64,000 nucleotides of DNA, taken from positions 2,418,001 to 2,482,000 of the forward strand of contig NZ_CP124836.1 in assembly GCF_029964055.1 (NCBI RefSeq), in the 5' to 3' direction. The notes under the pieces were generated by a model. The model searched no databases. It saw nothing but the letters and a program-made list of their open reading frames with translations, and was not told the origin of the DNA. Each line of letters begins with the position of its first letter. Within the stretch, counting starts at the first letter, position 1. Of this stretch, positions 57,397 through 64,000 are shown one piece after another. Position numbers and translations under genes: made by a program. Source of the stretch: Arthrobacter sp. EM1. Its GTDB lineage: Bacteria; Actinomycetota; Actinomycetes; Actinomycetales; Micrococcaceae.

Positions 57397-59058
57397 CTAC
57401 TGCTCGGCTGCAGCCCCGAGGGTCACATCGAGTTGCTGCTCCTTGCCGCTGCGCAGGACCGTGACCTTCACCGAGGCCCCGGCGGCCTGCTCGCGCACGG
57501 CGGCAGTGAGCTGGTTCGGATCGCTGATGGTGAGGTCCTGGAACTTCGTCACGACGTCGCCGACTTTGAGGCCAGCCTTGTCCGCTGCGGAACCTGGTTC
57601 AACAGTGGCAACCTCGGCTCCGACGGAGAATCCGGACGCTGCGCTGCCGGCAGCCTTCTGCTTGACACTGACACCAAATTGGCCGTGGGTCGCCTTGCCG
57701 CCGCTGATGATCTCCTGCGCAATCCGCTTGGCGTTGTTAATCGGAATGCTGAAGCCCACGCCGATGTTTCCGCTGCTCGCGGTGTCGCCGCCGGCCGAGG
57801 CGATTGCGACGTTCACGCCGATGACCTCACCCTTGGTATTGATCAGGGCGCCGCCGGAGTTTCCCGGGTTGATGGCCGCATCGGTCTGGATCACGTTGAT
57901 CGCGATGCTGCCTTGGTTAGTGGTGCTTTGCCCCTGCCCGCCGTCCGGCGGGGCAAACTGGAAGCCCTGTCCGCCGCCCTGGGAGCTGTCCGCCCCTTGC
58001 TTCGGCACTGCCGACGAAGCGACGCTGATGGTGCGGTTCAGCGTCGACACAATGCCATCCGTCACGGTTCCCGTCAGGCCGAGGGGCGAGCCGATCGCGA
58101 CGGCGGTGTCGCCGACGTTCAGCTTGCCGGAATCGCCCAGGACAGCCGGTACCAGCCCGGAGGCGTTCTGGATCTGCACGACTGCAAGATCTGAGAGCGG
58201 GTCGGTGCCGACGACCTTTGCACTGTAGACCTTGCCGTCACTCAGGCGGACTTCAATCGCGGCGTTGGCCGCCGTGCCGTCGAGGGTAACAACGTGCGTG
58301 TTCGTCAGGACGTGGCCGTCAGTGTCCAAAATTATGCCGGAGCCGGTACCACCGCCGCTGCCGCTTGATGCCTTGATGGTCACGACGCTTGGCGTGGCCT
58401 TCACGGCAGCCGCGGTGATGGCATTAACATCATCCCGGTTGTTCACAATGACAGGACCGGCCTGGCTGCTGCTGTTGCTGGTTCCGGTGGAGGTGACGCC
58501 TCCGCCGCCCCCGAGCAACTGGGTGGTTCCGGCTACCACACCGCCGCCGACAAGGCCGGCGGCGAGGATGCTGGCAATGAGGGTGGGGACACCGAACGCC
58601 GCCTTGCGCTTGGGGGCGTGGGCGGGATTGGACGCGTAGGCCGACCCGGGAACGGCACCGCCGTAGCCGCCATATTGCGGCTGGCCGGAAGCGGACTGGC
58701 CACTGGAGTACTGGCTGGGCGGGTGCTGGGACTGGCCAAAGGCGGAGCTGCCGGCCGCCGGTCCAAAGGCAGGGCTGTGCTGCGGGTCGGGCTGGCCCGG
58801 GGTGTGGCCCTGCTGGACGGGGGCGGGGGCCTCGCCGAACTGTTGCGTCACCGGTGCCGGCGGACCACCGTACGCCGGCTGATGCTGGGGATAGACCGGC
58901 TGCGGAGCGTTGTCCGCCGTTGGCTCCAGCCGGAGTGTCGGGTTCTCGTGCGCTGAGTCCGGCGCGGAGTCGCCCTGGGGGTGCCCTGAAGTGCCCTCGT
59001 GCGGCGCGGCTGGCTCCCGGTTCTCTGCTGACGCGCCCTGCGCTGGGTTCTCAGTCAT
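57397..59058 (-). CDS. HtrA/DegP-type membrane-anchored serine protease with PDZ domain
   Basis: The product has 553 residues. A cytoplasmic Pro/Gln/Gly-rich leader of about 150 residues precedes one membrane helix (about 157-180). The trypsin-like domain carries His255 (NTHVV), Asp290 (SDLAVVQI) and Ser401 (NPGNSGGAL). A PDZ domain lies at about 455-550 (VATVEPGSAADKAGLKVGDV). The protease faces outside and degrades or trims misfolded envelope proteins. ATG 59058 has AAAGGAAG upstream. An open frame to 59085 adds nine residues. The gene is divergent from the TPM gene across a 295-base gap in which I see no site I would defend. Confidence 0.93.
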   Translation of the reverse strand: MTENPAQGASAENREPAAPHEGTSGHPQGDSAPDSAHENPTLRLEPTADNAPQPVYPQHQPAYGGPPAPVTQQFGEAPAPVQQGHTPGQPDPQHSPAFGPAAGSSAFGQSQHPPSQYSSGQSASGQPQYGGYGGAVPGSAYASNPAHAPKRKAAFGVPTLIASILAAGLVGGGVVAGTTQLLGGGGGVTSTGTSNSSSQAGPVIVNNRDDVNAITAAAVKATPSVVTIKASSGSGGGTGSGIILDTDGHVLTNTHVVTLDGTAANAAIEVRLSDGKVYSAKVVGTDPLSDLAVVQIQNASGLVPAVLGDSGKLNVGDTAVAIGSPLGLTGTVTDGIVSTLNRTISVASSAVPKQGADSSQGGGQGFQFAPPDGGQGQSTTNQGSIAINVIQTDAAINPGNSGGALINTKGEVIGVNVAIASAGGDTASSGNIGVGFSIPINNAKRIAQEIISGGKATHGQFGVSVKQKAAGSAASGFSVGAEVATVEPGSAADKAGLKVGDVVTKFQDLTISDPNQLTAAVREQAAGASVKVTVLRSGKEQQLDVTLGAAAEQ

Positions 59059-59353
59059 AAGACTTCCTTTCATCCTCGTCTGCATTAACTATGGACGATC
59101 ACACTGATACTAAAGCGCACGTTTGCTGGGAGGTTGCTGAATGGTTCCGCGTGCCGTGACACAGCTTCCAGTTACCCATTCCGCGCTTTTCGCTGGTGGC
59201 ATATTCCCATCGATGGACGGCCACTTGGGGGCACCATAGAATCAAATGGAATTGCCACAGCGACCTGCGGCTATACATCAGTGCGGCAGGTACTGCGGCG
59301 ATCTTGACGACCGGTTCGGCCCGAACTGGTCGCAGAAGTGCTGAAGGGTTGCC

Positions 59354-61387
59354 ATGCGGTCTGCTTTGACTCGTTTCCTCGCCATCGTGGGCGTTGCCGG
59401 ACTGCTGGCGATTCCGGCCGCTCCAGCCTTGGCCGAGGACCCGGTAACGATACCCTCCGGACAGAATGTCCTTGACAGCGGAAATGTACTCGGCAGCCGC
59501 AAGGGCGAGGTCCAGGACGCAGTTCAGAAGCTCCTGAAAGAGCACAAGTACAACCTCTACGTCGTGACCGTAAAGACGTTCGAGAACCCCGCTGAACCCA
59601 AGGCATGGGCGCAGGCCGTGGCAACGAAAAAGGGCATGGGGCGGGCCGATGTCATCCTAGCCATGTCCGACGACGGCAAGTACTATTTTTCGCCGAATTC
59701 GGCCAGCGCCATCTACTCCAAGACCAGCACCATCAGCCAAAATGCGATCGTCGCGAATCTGGCCGGCGGCAAGCGCGACTTTGCCCAGGCGGCCATTGAT
59801 ACTGCCGTTGCCGTCGGCGACGCGGCCGGCGGCGGGAGCGGCTCGGTGTCCTCGGGCGCCGGCGCCGGCAGCGCCGTGCTGGTCGGTGTGGGAGTCGTAG
59901 CAGCTGGCGGGGCCGGCGCCTACTTGTACTTCCGGAATCGGCGGAAAAGGGCCACCCGGGGGGCCGCTACGGACCCTGACCAGCAGGGCGCCGATCTGGA
60001 CCCGCTTGCCGGGCTCACCGCAGCGGAACTGCGCCGCAAGAGCGGCTCGCTGCTGATTGCCGCCGACGACGCGATCAAGTCCAGCGAGCAGGAGCTTGGC
60101 TTTGCCCAGGCGCAGTACGGCGATGCCGCCGTCGGCAACTTCACAAGGGCCCTGCAGGACGCCAAGGGCCACATGTCCGAGTCCTTCAAGCTGCAGCAAC
60201 AGCTCGACGACCACATCCCGGACACCGAGGAGCAACAGCGCACCTGGCTCGGCGAGATCATCCGCCGCTCCGAGTCAGCCCTTTCCTCGCTGCAGGAGCA
60301 GAAGGCGGACTTTGATTCCCTGCGTGAGCTTGAAAAGAACGCCCCGCAGGCCTTGGCCACCGTTGCCTCCGGCGCCGGGGAGGCAGAAGCGAGGATCGCC
60401 AGCGCCGAGCAGTCCCTCACCGGGCTGCGCGCCAAGTACGCCGAGAGCGCCCTGGCCCAGGTTGCGGACAACATCAGCCAAGCCAAGGAGCGGCTCGCCT
60501 TTGTGCAGAATGCTTCGGTAACGGCCCGGGAGAAGCTCAGTGCCGGCGAAGGAAGCCTCGCCGCCGTCGCCGTCCGGGCAGCTGAAGAAAGCCTTCATCA
60601 GACCAATGTGCTCATCGACGCGATCACCAAGGTCGCCGGCAACCTCGAGGAGGCACATAGCGGGCTGGAGTCTGCAGTCGTCGACACCTCCCAGGACCTG
60701 GCCCAGGCCAGGGCCATGATCCAGTCCGGGGAGCACCCCGAGCTGGCCGGACCCGTAGCCGCCGTCGAAGCGGCACTGGCCCGGGTCAAAGCCGAAATCC
60801 AAGGCGGCAAGATTGATCCGATTGCCACCCTGGAACGCGTCGAAACGGCGCACCAGACGTTGGATTCGGCCCTCGCCGGGATTCGTGACCAGCAGGAGCA
60901 GGCCCGGCGGGCCCAGGCCTCGCTGCAGCAGAGCATCATGTCCGCCCAGGCACAGATCAGCGCGACGTCGGACTACATCACCGCCCGCCGCGGCGGCGTC
61001 GGCACTGAGGCCCGCACCCGGCTTGCAGAGGCCCAGCGCAACCTGGACTACGCCCTTTCCATTTCCCGCACGGACCCCGTCACCGCGCTGCAGTACGCCC
61101 AGCAGGCCCACAATCTCGCTGCCCAGGCAGCGCAGCAGGCACAGTCCGACGTGGACCAATTCGGCGGCTACGCCAACCAGGGCTATGGCCGCGGCGGGAT
61201 GTTCGGCGGCGGCGGCGGTGGCGGCCTCGGCGGCGCCATCCTAGGCGGCATCCTCATCAACTCCATCCTGCACGGCGGAGGCGGCGGCGGTTGGGGCGGC
61301 GGCGGAGACTCCGGCGGCGGCTGGGGCGGCGGTGGAGACTTTGGCGGCGGCGGAGACTTTGGCGGCGGCGACTCGGGCAGCTTTTAG
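59354..61387 (+). CDS. TPM-domain membrane protein with long coiled coil and glycine-rich tail
   Basis: The product has 677 residues. A signal peptide (cleavage after PALA, about 27) precedes a TPM domain (about 40-165; YNLYVVTVKTFENPAEP, then GRADVILAMSDDGKYYF). A membrane helix lies at about 180-200 (AVLVGVGVVAAGGAGAYLYF), then a cytoplasmic alpha-helical, coiled-coil region of about 380 residues rich in Ala/Glu/Gln. The Gly/Trp/Asp-rich tail has repeats like GGGGDFGGG. TPM proteins occur in photosystem II repair factors and in many bacterial envelope-stress genes. The pspA gene follows 124 bases downstream, suggesting a joint function at the membrane. Confidence 0.85.
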   Translation: MRSALTRFLAIVGVAGLLAIPAAPALAEDPVTIPSGQNVLDSGNVLGSRKGEVQDAVQKLLKEHKYNLYVVTVKTFENPAEPKAWAQAVATKKGMGRADVILAMSDDGKYYFSPNSASAIYSKTSTISQNAIVANLAGGKRDFAQAAIDTAVAVGDAAGGGSGSVSSGAGAGSAVLVGVGVVAAGGAGAYLYFRNRRKRATRGAATDPDQQGADLDPLAGLTAAELRRKSGSLLIAADDAIKSSEQELGFAQAQYGDAAVGNFTRALQDAKGHMSESFKLQQQLDDHIPDTEEQQRTWLGEIIRRSESALSSLQEQKADFDSLRELEKNAPQALATVASGAGEAEARIASAEQSLTGLRAKYAESALAQVADNISQAKERLAFVQNASVTAREKLSAGEGSLAAVAVRAAEESLHQTNVLIDAITKVAGNLEEAHSGLESAVVDTSQDLAQARAMIQSGEHPELAGPVAAVEAALARVKAEIQGGKIDPIATLERVETAHQTLDSALAGIRDQQEQARRAQASLQQSIMSAQAQISATSDYITARRGGVGTEARTRLAEAQRNLDYALSISRTDPVTALQYAQQAHNLAAQAAQQAQSDVDQFGGYANQGYGRGGMFGGGGGGGLGGAILGGILINSILHGGGGGGWGGGGDSGGGWGGGGDFGGGGDFGGGDSGSF

Positions 61388-61511
61388 CCGGCCCGCTGGC
61401 CACACGAAACTAGGCGCCGGCGGGGACGCTCCGGCTGGCGGGTAGAAGCGGTACATTTCACTGTTCACCGATATTCAGTGGGCACCACTGAGCAGGACGA
61501 AAGGTAACACC

Positions 61512-62297
61512 ATGAAGCAGTCCATTTTCGGCCGCATGGCGCAGCTGGCGAAGGCCAACATCAATTCCCTGCTGGACCAGGCTGAGGACCCACAGAAGAT
61601 GCTCGACCAGATGGTCCGGGATTACACCAACAACATCGCCGAGGCCGAGTCCGCCGTCGCCCAGACCATCGGCAACCTGCGGATGCTCCAGGACGACTAC
61701 AACGAGGACATCAAAAACGCCCAGGACTGGGGTAAAAAGGCCCTCGCCGCCTCCCGCAAGGCTGACGAATACCGCGCCGGGGGCGACACCGTCGACGCAG
61801 AGAAGTTCGACAACCTGGCCAAGGTGGCCCTGCAGCGCCAGATGTCCGCTGAAAACGAGGCGAAGTCCGCCGAGCCGAGCATCGCCTCTCAAACCGAGGT
61901 TGTTGACAAGCTCAAGCACGGCCTGGACCAGATGAAGGGAAAGCTCAACGAGCTCACCAGCAAGCGCAACGAACTCGTGGCGCGCTCCAAGACGGCGGCG
62001 GCTCAGACCCAGGTCCACGATGCGTTGAAGAGCATCGACTTTATGGATCCCACCTCCGAGGTTGGCCGTTTCGAAGAGAAGATCCGGCGCGAGGAAGCCA
62101 AAGTCCGCGGCCAGCAGGAACTCGCCGCTTCGAGCCTGGACGCACAGTTCAACTCACTTGAGGACCTTGGCGAGCAGACCGAGATCGAAGCCAGGCTCGC
62201 TGCGCTGAAGTCCGGCGGCTCGCCGGCCGCCCTTGCCGCCGGTGAGAGCCGCCCCGCAGGCTCCACCGTCGAGGAAGCAGACTTCGACAAGCTGTAA
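61512..62297 (+). CDS. pspA: PspA/IM30 (ESCRT-III-like) membrane-stress protein
   Basis: The product has 261 residues, almost wholly helical. The N-terminal amphipathic segment (MKQSIFGRMAQLAKANINSL), the helical hairpin with QMVRDYTNNIAEAESAVAQT, and the C-terminal IEARLAALKSGG are those of PspA/IM30. These proteins polymerise on and remodel stressed membranes. No PspF or PspBC is present, as usual in actinobacteria; the upstream TPM protein is a likely partner. AAAGG precedes the ATG. A strong terminator follows. Confidence 0.95.
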   Translation: MKQSIFGRMAQLAKANINSLLDQAEDPQKMLDQMVRDYTNNIAEAESAVAQTIGNLRMLQDDYNEDIKNAQDWGKKALAASRKADEYRAGGDTVDAEKFDNLAKVALQRQMSAENEAKSAEPSIASQTEVVDKLKHGLDQMKGKLNELTSKRNELVARSKTAAAQTQVHDALKSIDFMDPTSEVGRFEEKIRREEAKVRGQQELAASSLDAQFNSLEDLGEQTEIEARLAALKSGGSPAALAAGESRPAGSTVEEADFDKL

Positions 62298-62339
62298 GCC
62301 CGGCCGGGTTTCCGCCGGGTCTTCGCAGCGCGTTCGGCC

Positions 62340-62389
62340 AGGGCCGGATCCCTTGGACCGTCTCCGGACGGCCCAAGGGGTCCGGCCCT
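62340..62389 (+). terminator. Terminator of pspA
   Basis: AGGGCCGGA, TCCCTTGG and CCGTC pair with GACGG, CCAAGGGG and TCCGGCCCT over about 22 pairs, followed by TTGTTGTTGT. Confidence 0.8.
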
Positions 62390-62432
62390 TGTTGTTGTGC
62401 CTGCGGCGCGGCAGGGCGTGTACCGTGGATCC

Positions 62433-63872
62433 ATGTCTTTGGGATCCCGTTCTTCGACAATTGTCTGGCTCCGCGACGACCTCCGGCTGGACGACAATCC
62501 GGCCTTGAGTGAAGCGGCCTCGCTGGGTCAGCCGCTGACCGTGGTCTATGTCCTCGATGAGGCCTCCCCCGGGGTGCGGCCCCTCGGCGGCGCCACGAAG
62601 TGGTGGCTGCACCACTCCTTGGCAAATCTTGCTGCCGGGCTTGAGGGCAAAGGCTCCCGACTGCTGCTGCGCCGCGGTCTGGCCGCTGAGGTGATCCGGG
62701 AGCTCGCGGACGAAACCGGAGCCGCGACATTGCTCTGGAACCGCCGCTACGGCGGCCCGGAACGCGAGGTGGACGCCGGCATCAAGGGTTGGGCCAAGGA
62801 GCAGGGTCTCACAGCCGCCAGCTTCCAGGCGAACTTGATGTTTGAACCGTGGACGGTCCGGACCGGTGCCGGCGGGCCTTACAAAGTCTTCACGCCCTTC
62901 TGGCGGGCCTGCCTGGAGGCACCGGAGCCCCGGCTGCCCTTGGACCCTCCGGGGCGCCTCCCTGCCCCGGCAGTGGGCGCGGAGGGAACGCTTCCGGACA
63001 GCGACACGCTCGACAGCTGGGGGCTGCTCCCCCGGAGGCCGGACTGGAGCGTCGGACTCGCCGGCAGCTGGCAGCCCGGGGAAGCCGGGGCCCACGAACG
63101 GCTTGAGGACTTCCTCGACGGTCCTGTGGAGGACTACGGCACCGGCCGCAACGTCCCCGGTGTCGAGGGCACCAGCCGGCTCTCCGCGCATCTGCGGTTC
63201 GGCGAAATCAGCCCTTTCCGGGTCTGGCACGCACTGCGCGAACGCTTTGGCCCCGCGGCTCCGGGCGATGTAGCCGTCTTCCGCTCCGAACTCGGCTGGC
63301 GGGAATTCTGCTGGCAGCTGCTCTACGAGAACCCGGAACTGGCCACCCGGAACTTCCGGCCCGAGTTTGACCGTTTCGACTGGCAGAAGCCCTCCGACGC
63401 CGAGCTGGCGGCCTGGCAGCAGGGCAACACCGGCTATCCCCTGGTCGACGCCGGGATGCGCCAGCTCTGGCAGACCGGCTGGATGCACAACCGCGTCCGG
63501 ATGGCGGCCGCAAGTTTCCTGGTCAAGAACCTGCTGGCCGACTGGCGGCTCGGCGAGGCCTGGTTCTGGGACACCCTGGTGGACGCCGATGCCGCCAGCA
63601 ATCCGGCGAACTGGCAGTGGGTGGCTGGCTCCGGCGCCGACGCCTCGCCGTACTTCCGGATCTTCAACCCGGTCACCCAAAGCAAGAAGTTCGACGCCAG
63701 CGCCCGCTACCTGCGCAAATACCTCCCGGAACTGTCCGGTTTGGACGATAAGGCAATCCACGAACCGTGGAGGGCCGGGACTCCGGCCACAGGATATCCG
63801 GAACCGGTCGTTGGGCTGCCGGAGTCCCGGGCCCGGGCGCTGGAGACCTATCAGCGGCTCAAAGACGGCTAG
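62433..63872 (+). CDS. phrB: Deoxyribodipyrimidine photolyase (cryptochrome/photolyase family)
   Basis: The product has 479 residues. The N-terminal Rossmann antenna domain starts at TIVWLRDDLRLDDNPALSEA. The helical FAD domain has TSRLSAHLRFGEISPFRVWH, SELGWREFCWQLLY, NTGYPLVDAGMRQLWQTGWM, HNRVRMAAASFLVKNLL, and DADAASNPANWQWVAGSG. This is a CPD-photolyase class I pattern, including the Trp residues of the electron chain. It repairs UV pyrimidine dimers with light. ATG 62433 starts the conserved fold. The ribosome site is weak. Confidence 0.95.
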   Translation: MSLGSRSSTIVWLRDDLRLDDNPALSEAASLGQPLTVVYVLDEASPGVRPLGGATKWWLHHSLANLAAGLEGKGSRLLLRRGLAAEVIRELADETGAATLLWNRRYGGPEREVDAGIKGWAKEQGLTAASFQANLMFEPWTVRTGAGGPYKVFTPFWRACLEAPEPRLPLDPPGRLPAPAVGAEGTLPDSDTLDSWGLLPRRPDWSVGLAGSWQPGEAGAHERLEDFLDGPVEDYGTGRNVPGVEGTSRLSAHLRFGEISPFRVWHALRERFGPAAPGDVAVFRSELGWREFCWQLLYENPELATRNFRPEFDRFDWQKPSDAELAAWQQGNTGYPLVDAGMRQLWQTGWMHNRVRMAAASFLVKNLLADWRLGEAWFWDTLVDADAASNPANWQWVAGSGADASPYFRIFNPVTQSKKFDASARYLRKYLPELSGLDDKAIHEPWRAGTPATGYPEPVVGLPESRARALETYQRLKDG

Positions 63873-63895
63873 GGCTTCGCCACCGACCCAAAACA

Positions 63896-63925
63896 AAAGG
63901 CCCGGATCAACAGATCCGGGCCTTT
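63896..63925. terminator. Bidirectional terminator between the photolyase gene and tRNA-fMet
   Basis: AAAGGCCCGGATC and its exact complement form a 13-pair stem with the loop AACA. CCTTTTCTTC follows on the plus strand, and TTTTG follows on the minus strand. Confidence 0.88.
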
Positions 63926-63940
63926 CCTTTTCTTCTTCAG

Positions 63941-64000
63941 TTGCGGGGACAGGATTTGAACCTGTGACCTCTGGGTTATGAGCCCAGCGAGCTACCGAAC
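63941..64000 (-). tRNA. Initiator tRNA-Met (CAT anticodon), 5' part cut by the window edge
   Basis: Sixty bases of the 3' part are present on the minus strand. The anticodon arm is CTGGG-CTCATAA-CCCAG, anticodon CAT. The T-arm is ACAGG-TTCAAAT-CCTGT. The acceptor strand reads CCCCGCA with discriminator A, and CCA is not encoded. The three consecutive G-C pairs at the anticodon stem base are the initiator hallmark, and A at position 72 fits the unpaired 1-72 of initiator tRNA. Confidence 0.93.

Noticed and set aside
61190-61387. Glycine-codon repeats as a CRISPR or satellite array
   Set aside because: They are in frame within the TPM gene and encode its Gly/Trp/Asp tail, and the units are irregular.
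62154-63896. A 580-codon minus-strand frame opposite the photolyase and pspA genes
   Set aside because: Both opposite genes are unambiguous, and the frame has no recognisable motif.

Overview
The window is ordinary high-GC actinobacterial chromosome, most like the Arthrobacter/Pseudarthrobacter group (Micrococcaceae). The evidence is gene content and order shared with actinobacteria: secA-hpf-comF-lpqB-mtrB-mtrA, whiB1 beside pdtaS, a 180-kDa-type NAD glutamate dehydrogenase, sigK-rskA, etfB-etfA, and mnmA near a cysteine desulfurase. GTG/TTG starts and ATGA stop/start overlaps are frequent. I see no insertion sequence, prophage, plasmid function or CRISPR array. The assignment rests on reading protein families, not on a database search.

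Layout. (1) 1-8198, minus strand: a surface polysaccharide operon with UDP-galactopyranose mutase, a GlfT2-like galactofuranosyltransferase, an ABC-2 exporter, a DUF6541 membrane protein and two UDP-N-acetyl-L-fucosamine enzymes, the last cut by the window edge. (2) 8442-12970: a 1323-residue FHA/FtsK ATPase with the architecture of type VII secretion EssC, without visible partners, facing a small membrane protein. (3) 13141-19896: whiB1 with a CRP-like site, pdtaS and NAD-GDH. (4) 19956-24499: a CpaE-like ATPase, a SAF protein, an excisionase-type HTH protein, a possible Sm-fold protein, a LysM membrane protein and an Rv3235-family protein. (5) 24600-35075, minus: secA, an AlkZ/YcaQ-type protein, hpf, comF, lpqB, mtrB, mtrA. 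(6) 35254-43284: a DUF4166 protein, a MetE-like protein lacking most zinc ligands, chorismate mutase and a dipeptide ABC transporter. (7) 43656-49181: mnmA, an FAD reductase, cysteine desulfurase, an EamA transporter and a cysteine-rich HTH regulator. (8) 49377-54501: a lipoprotein, a diacylglycerol kinase-like protein, a J-domain protein, trmL and sigK-rskA. (9) 54597-64000: a PIG-L deacetylase, etfA/etfB, an HtrA-type protease, a TPM-domain protein with PspA, a photolyase and an initiator tRNA cut by the right edge.

How the genes work together. Region 1 makes and exports a galactofuranose-containing glycan that may also carry FucNAc. MtrA/MtrB/LpqB is the envelope and cell-cycle signalling module. 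SecA is the export motor. HtrA and TPM-PspA look like envelope-stress functions. Cysteine desulfurase can supply sulfur to MnmA. SigK/RskA is a redox or envelope ECF pair preceded by a promoter matching the mycobacterial SigK motif, which suggests autoregulation.

I did not find a clearly new multi-gene system. The best leads are the orphan EssC-like ATPase, the MetE-like protein without zinc ligands, the TPM-PspA pair, the J-domain protein with a NERD-like tail, the SigK promoter, a possible short RNA or attenuator before whiB1, and two unusual intergenic repeat arrays (37583-37690 and 43603-43681).
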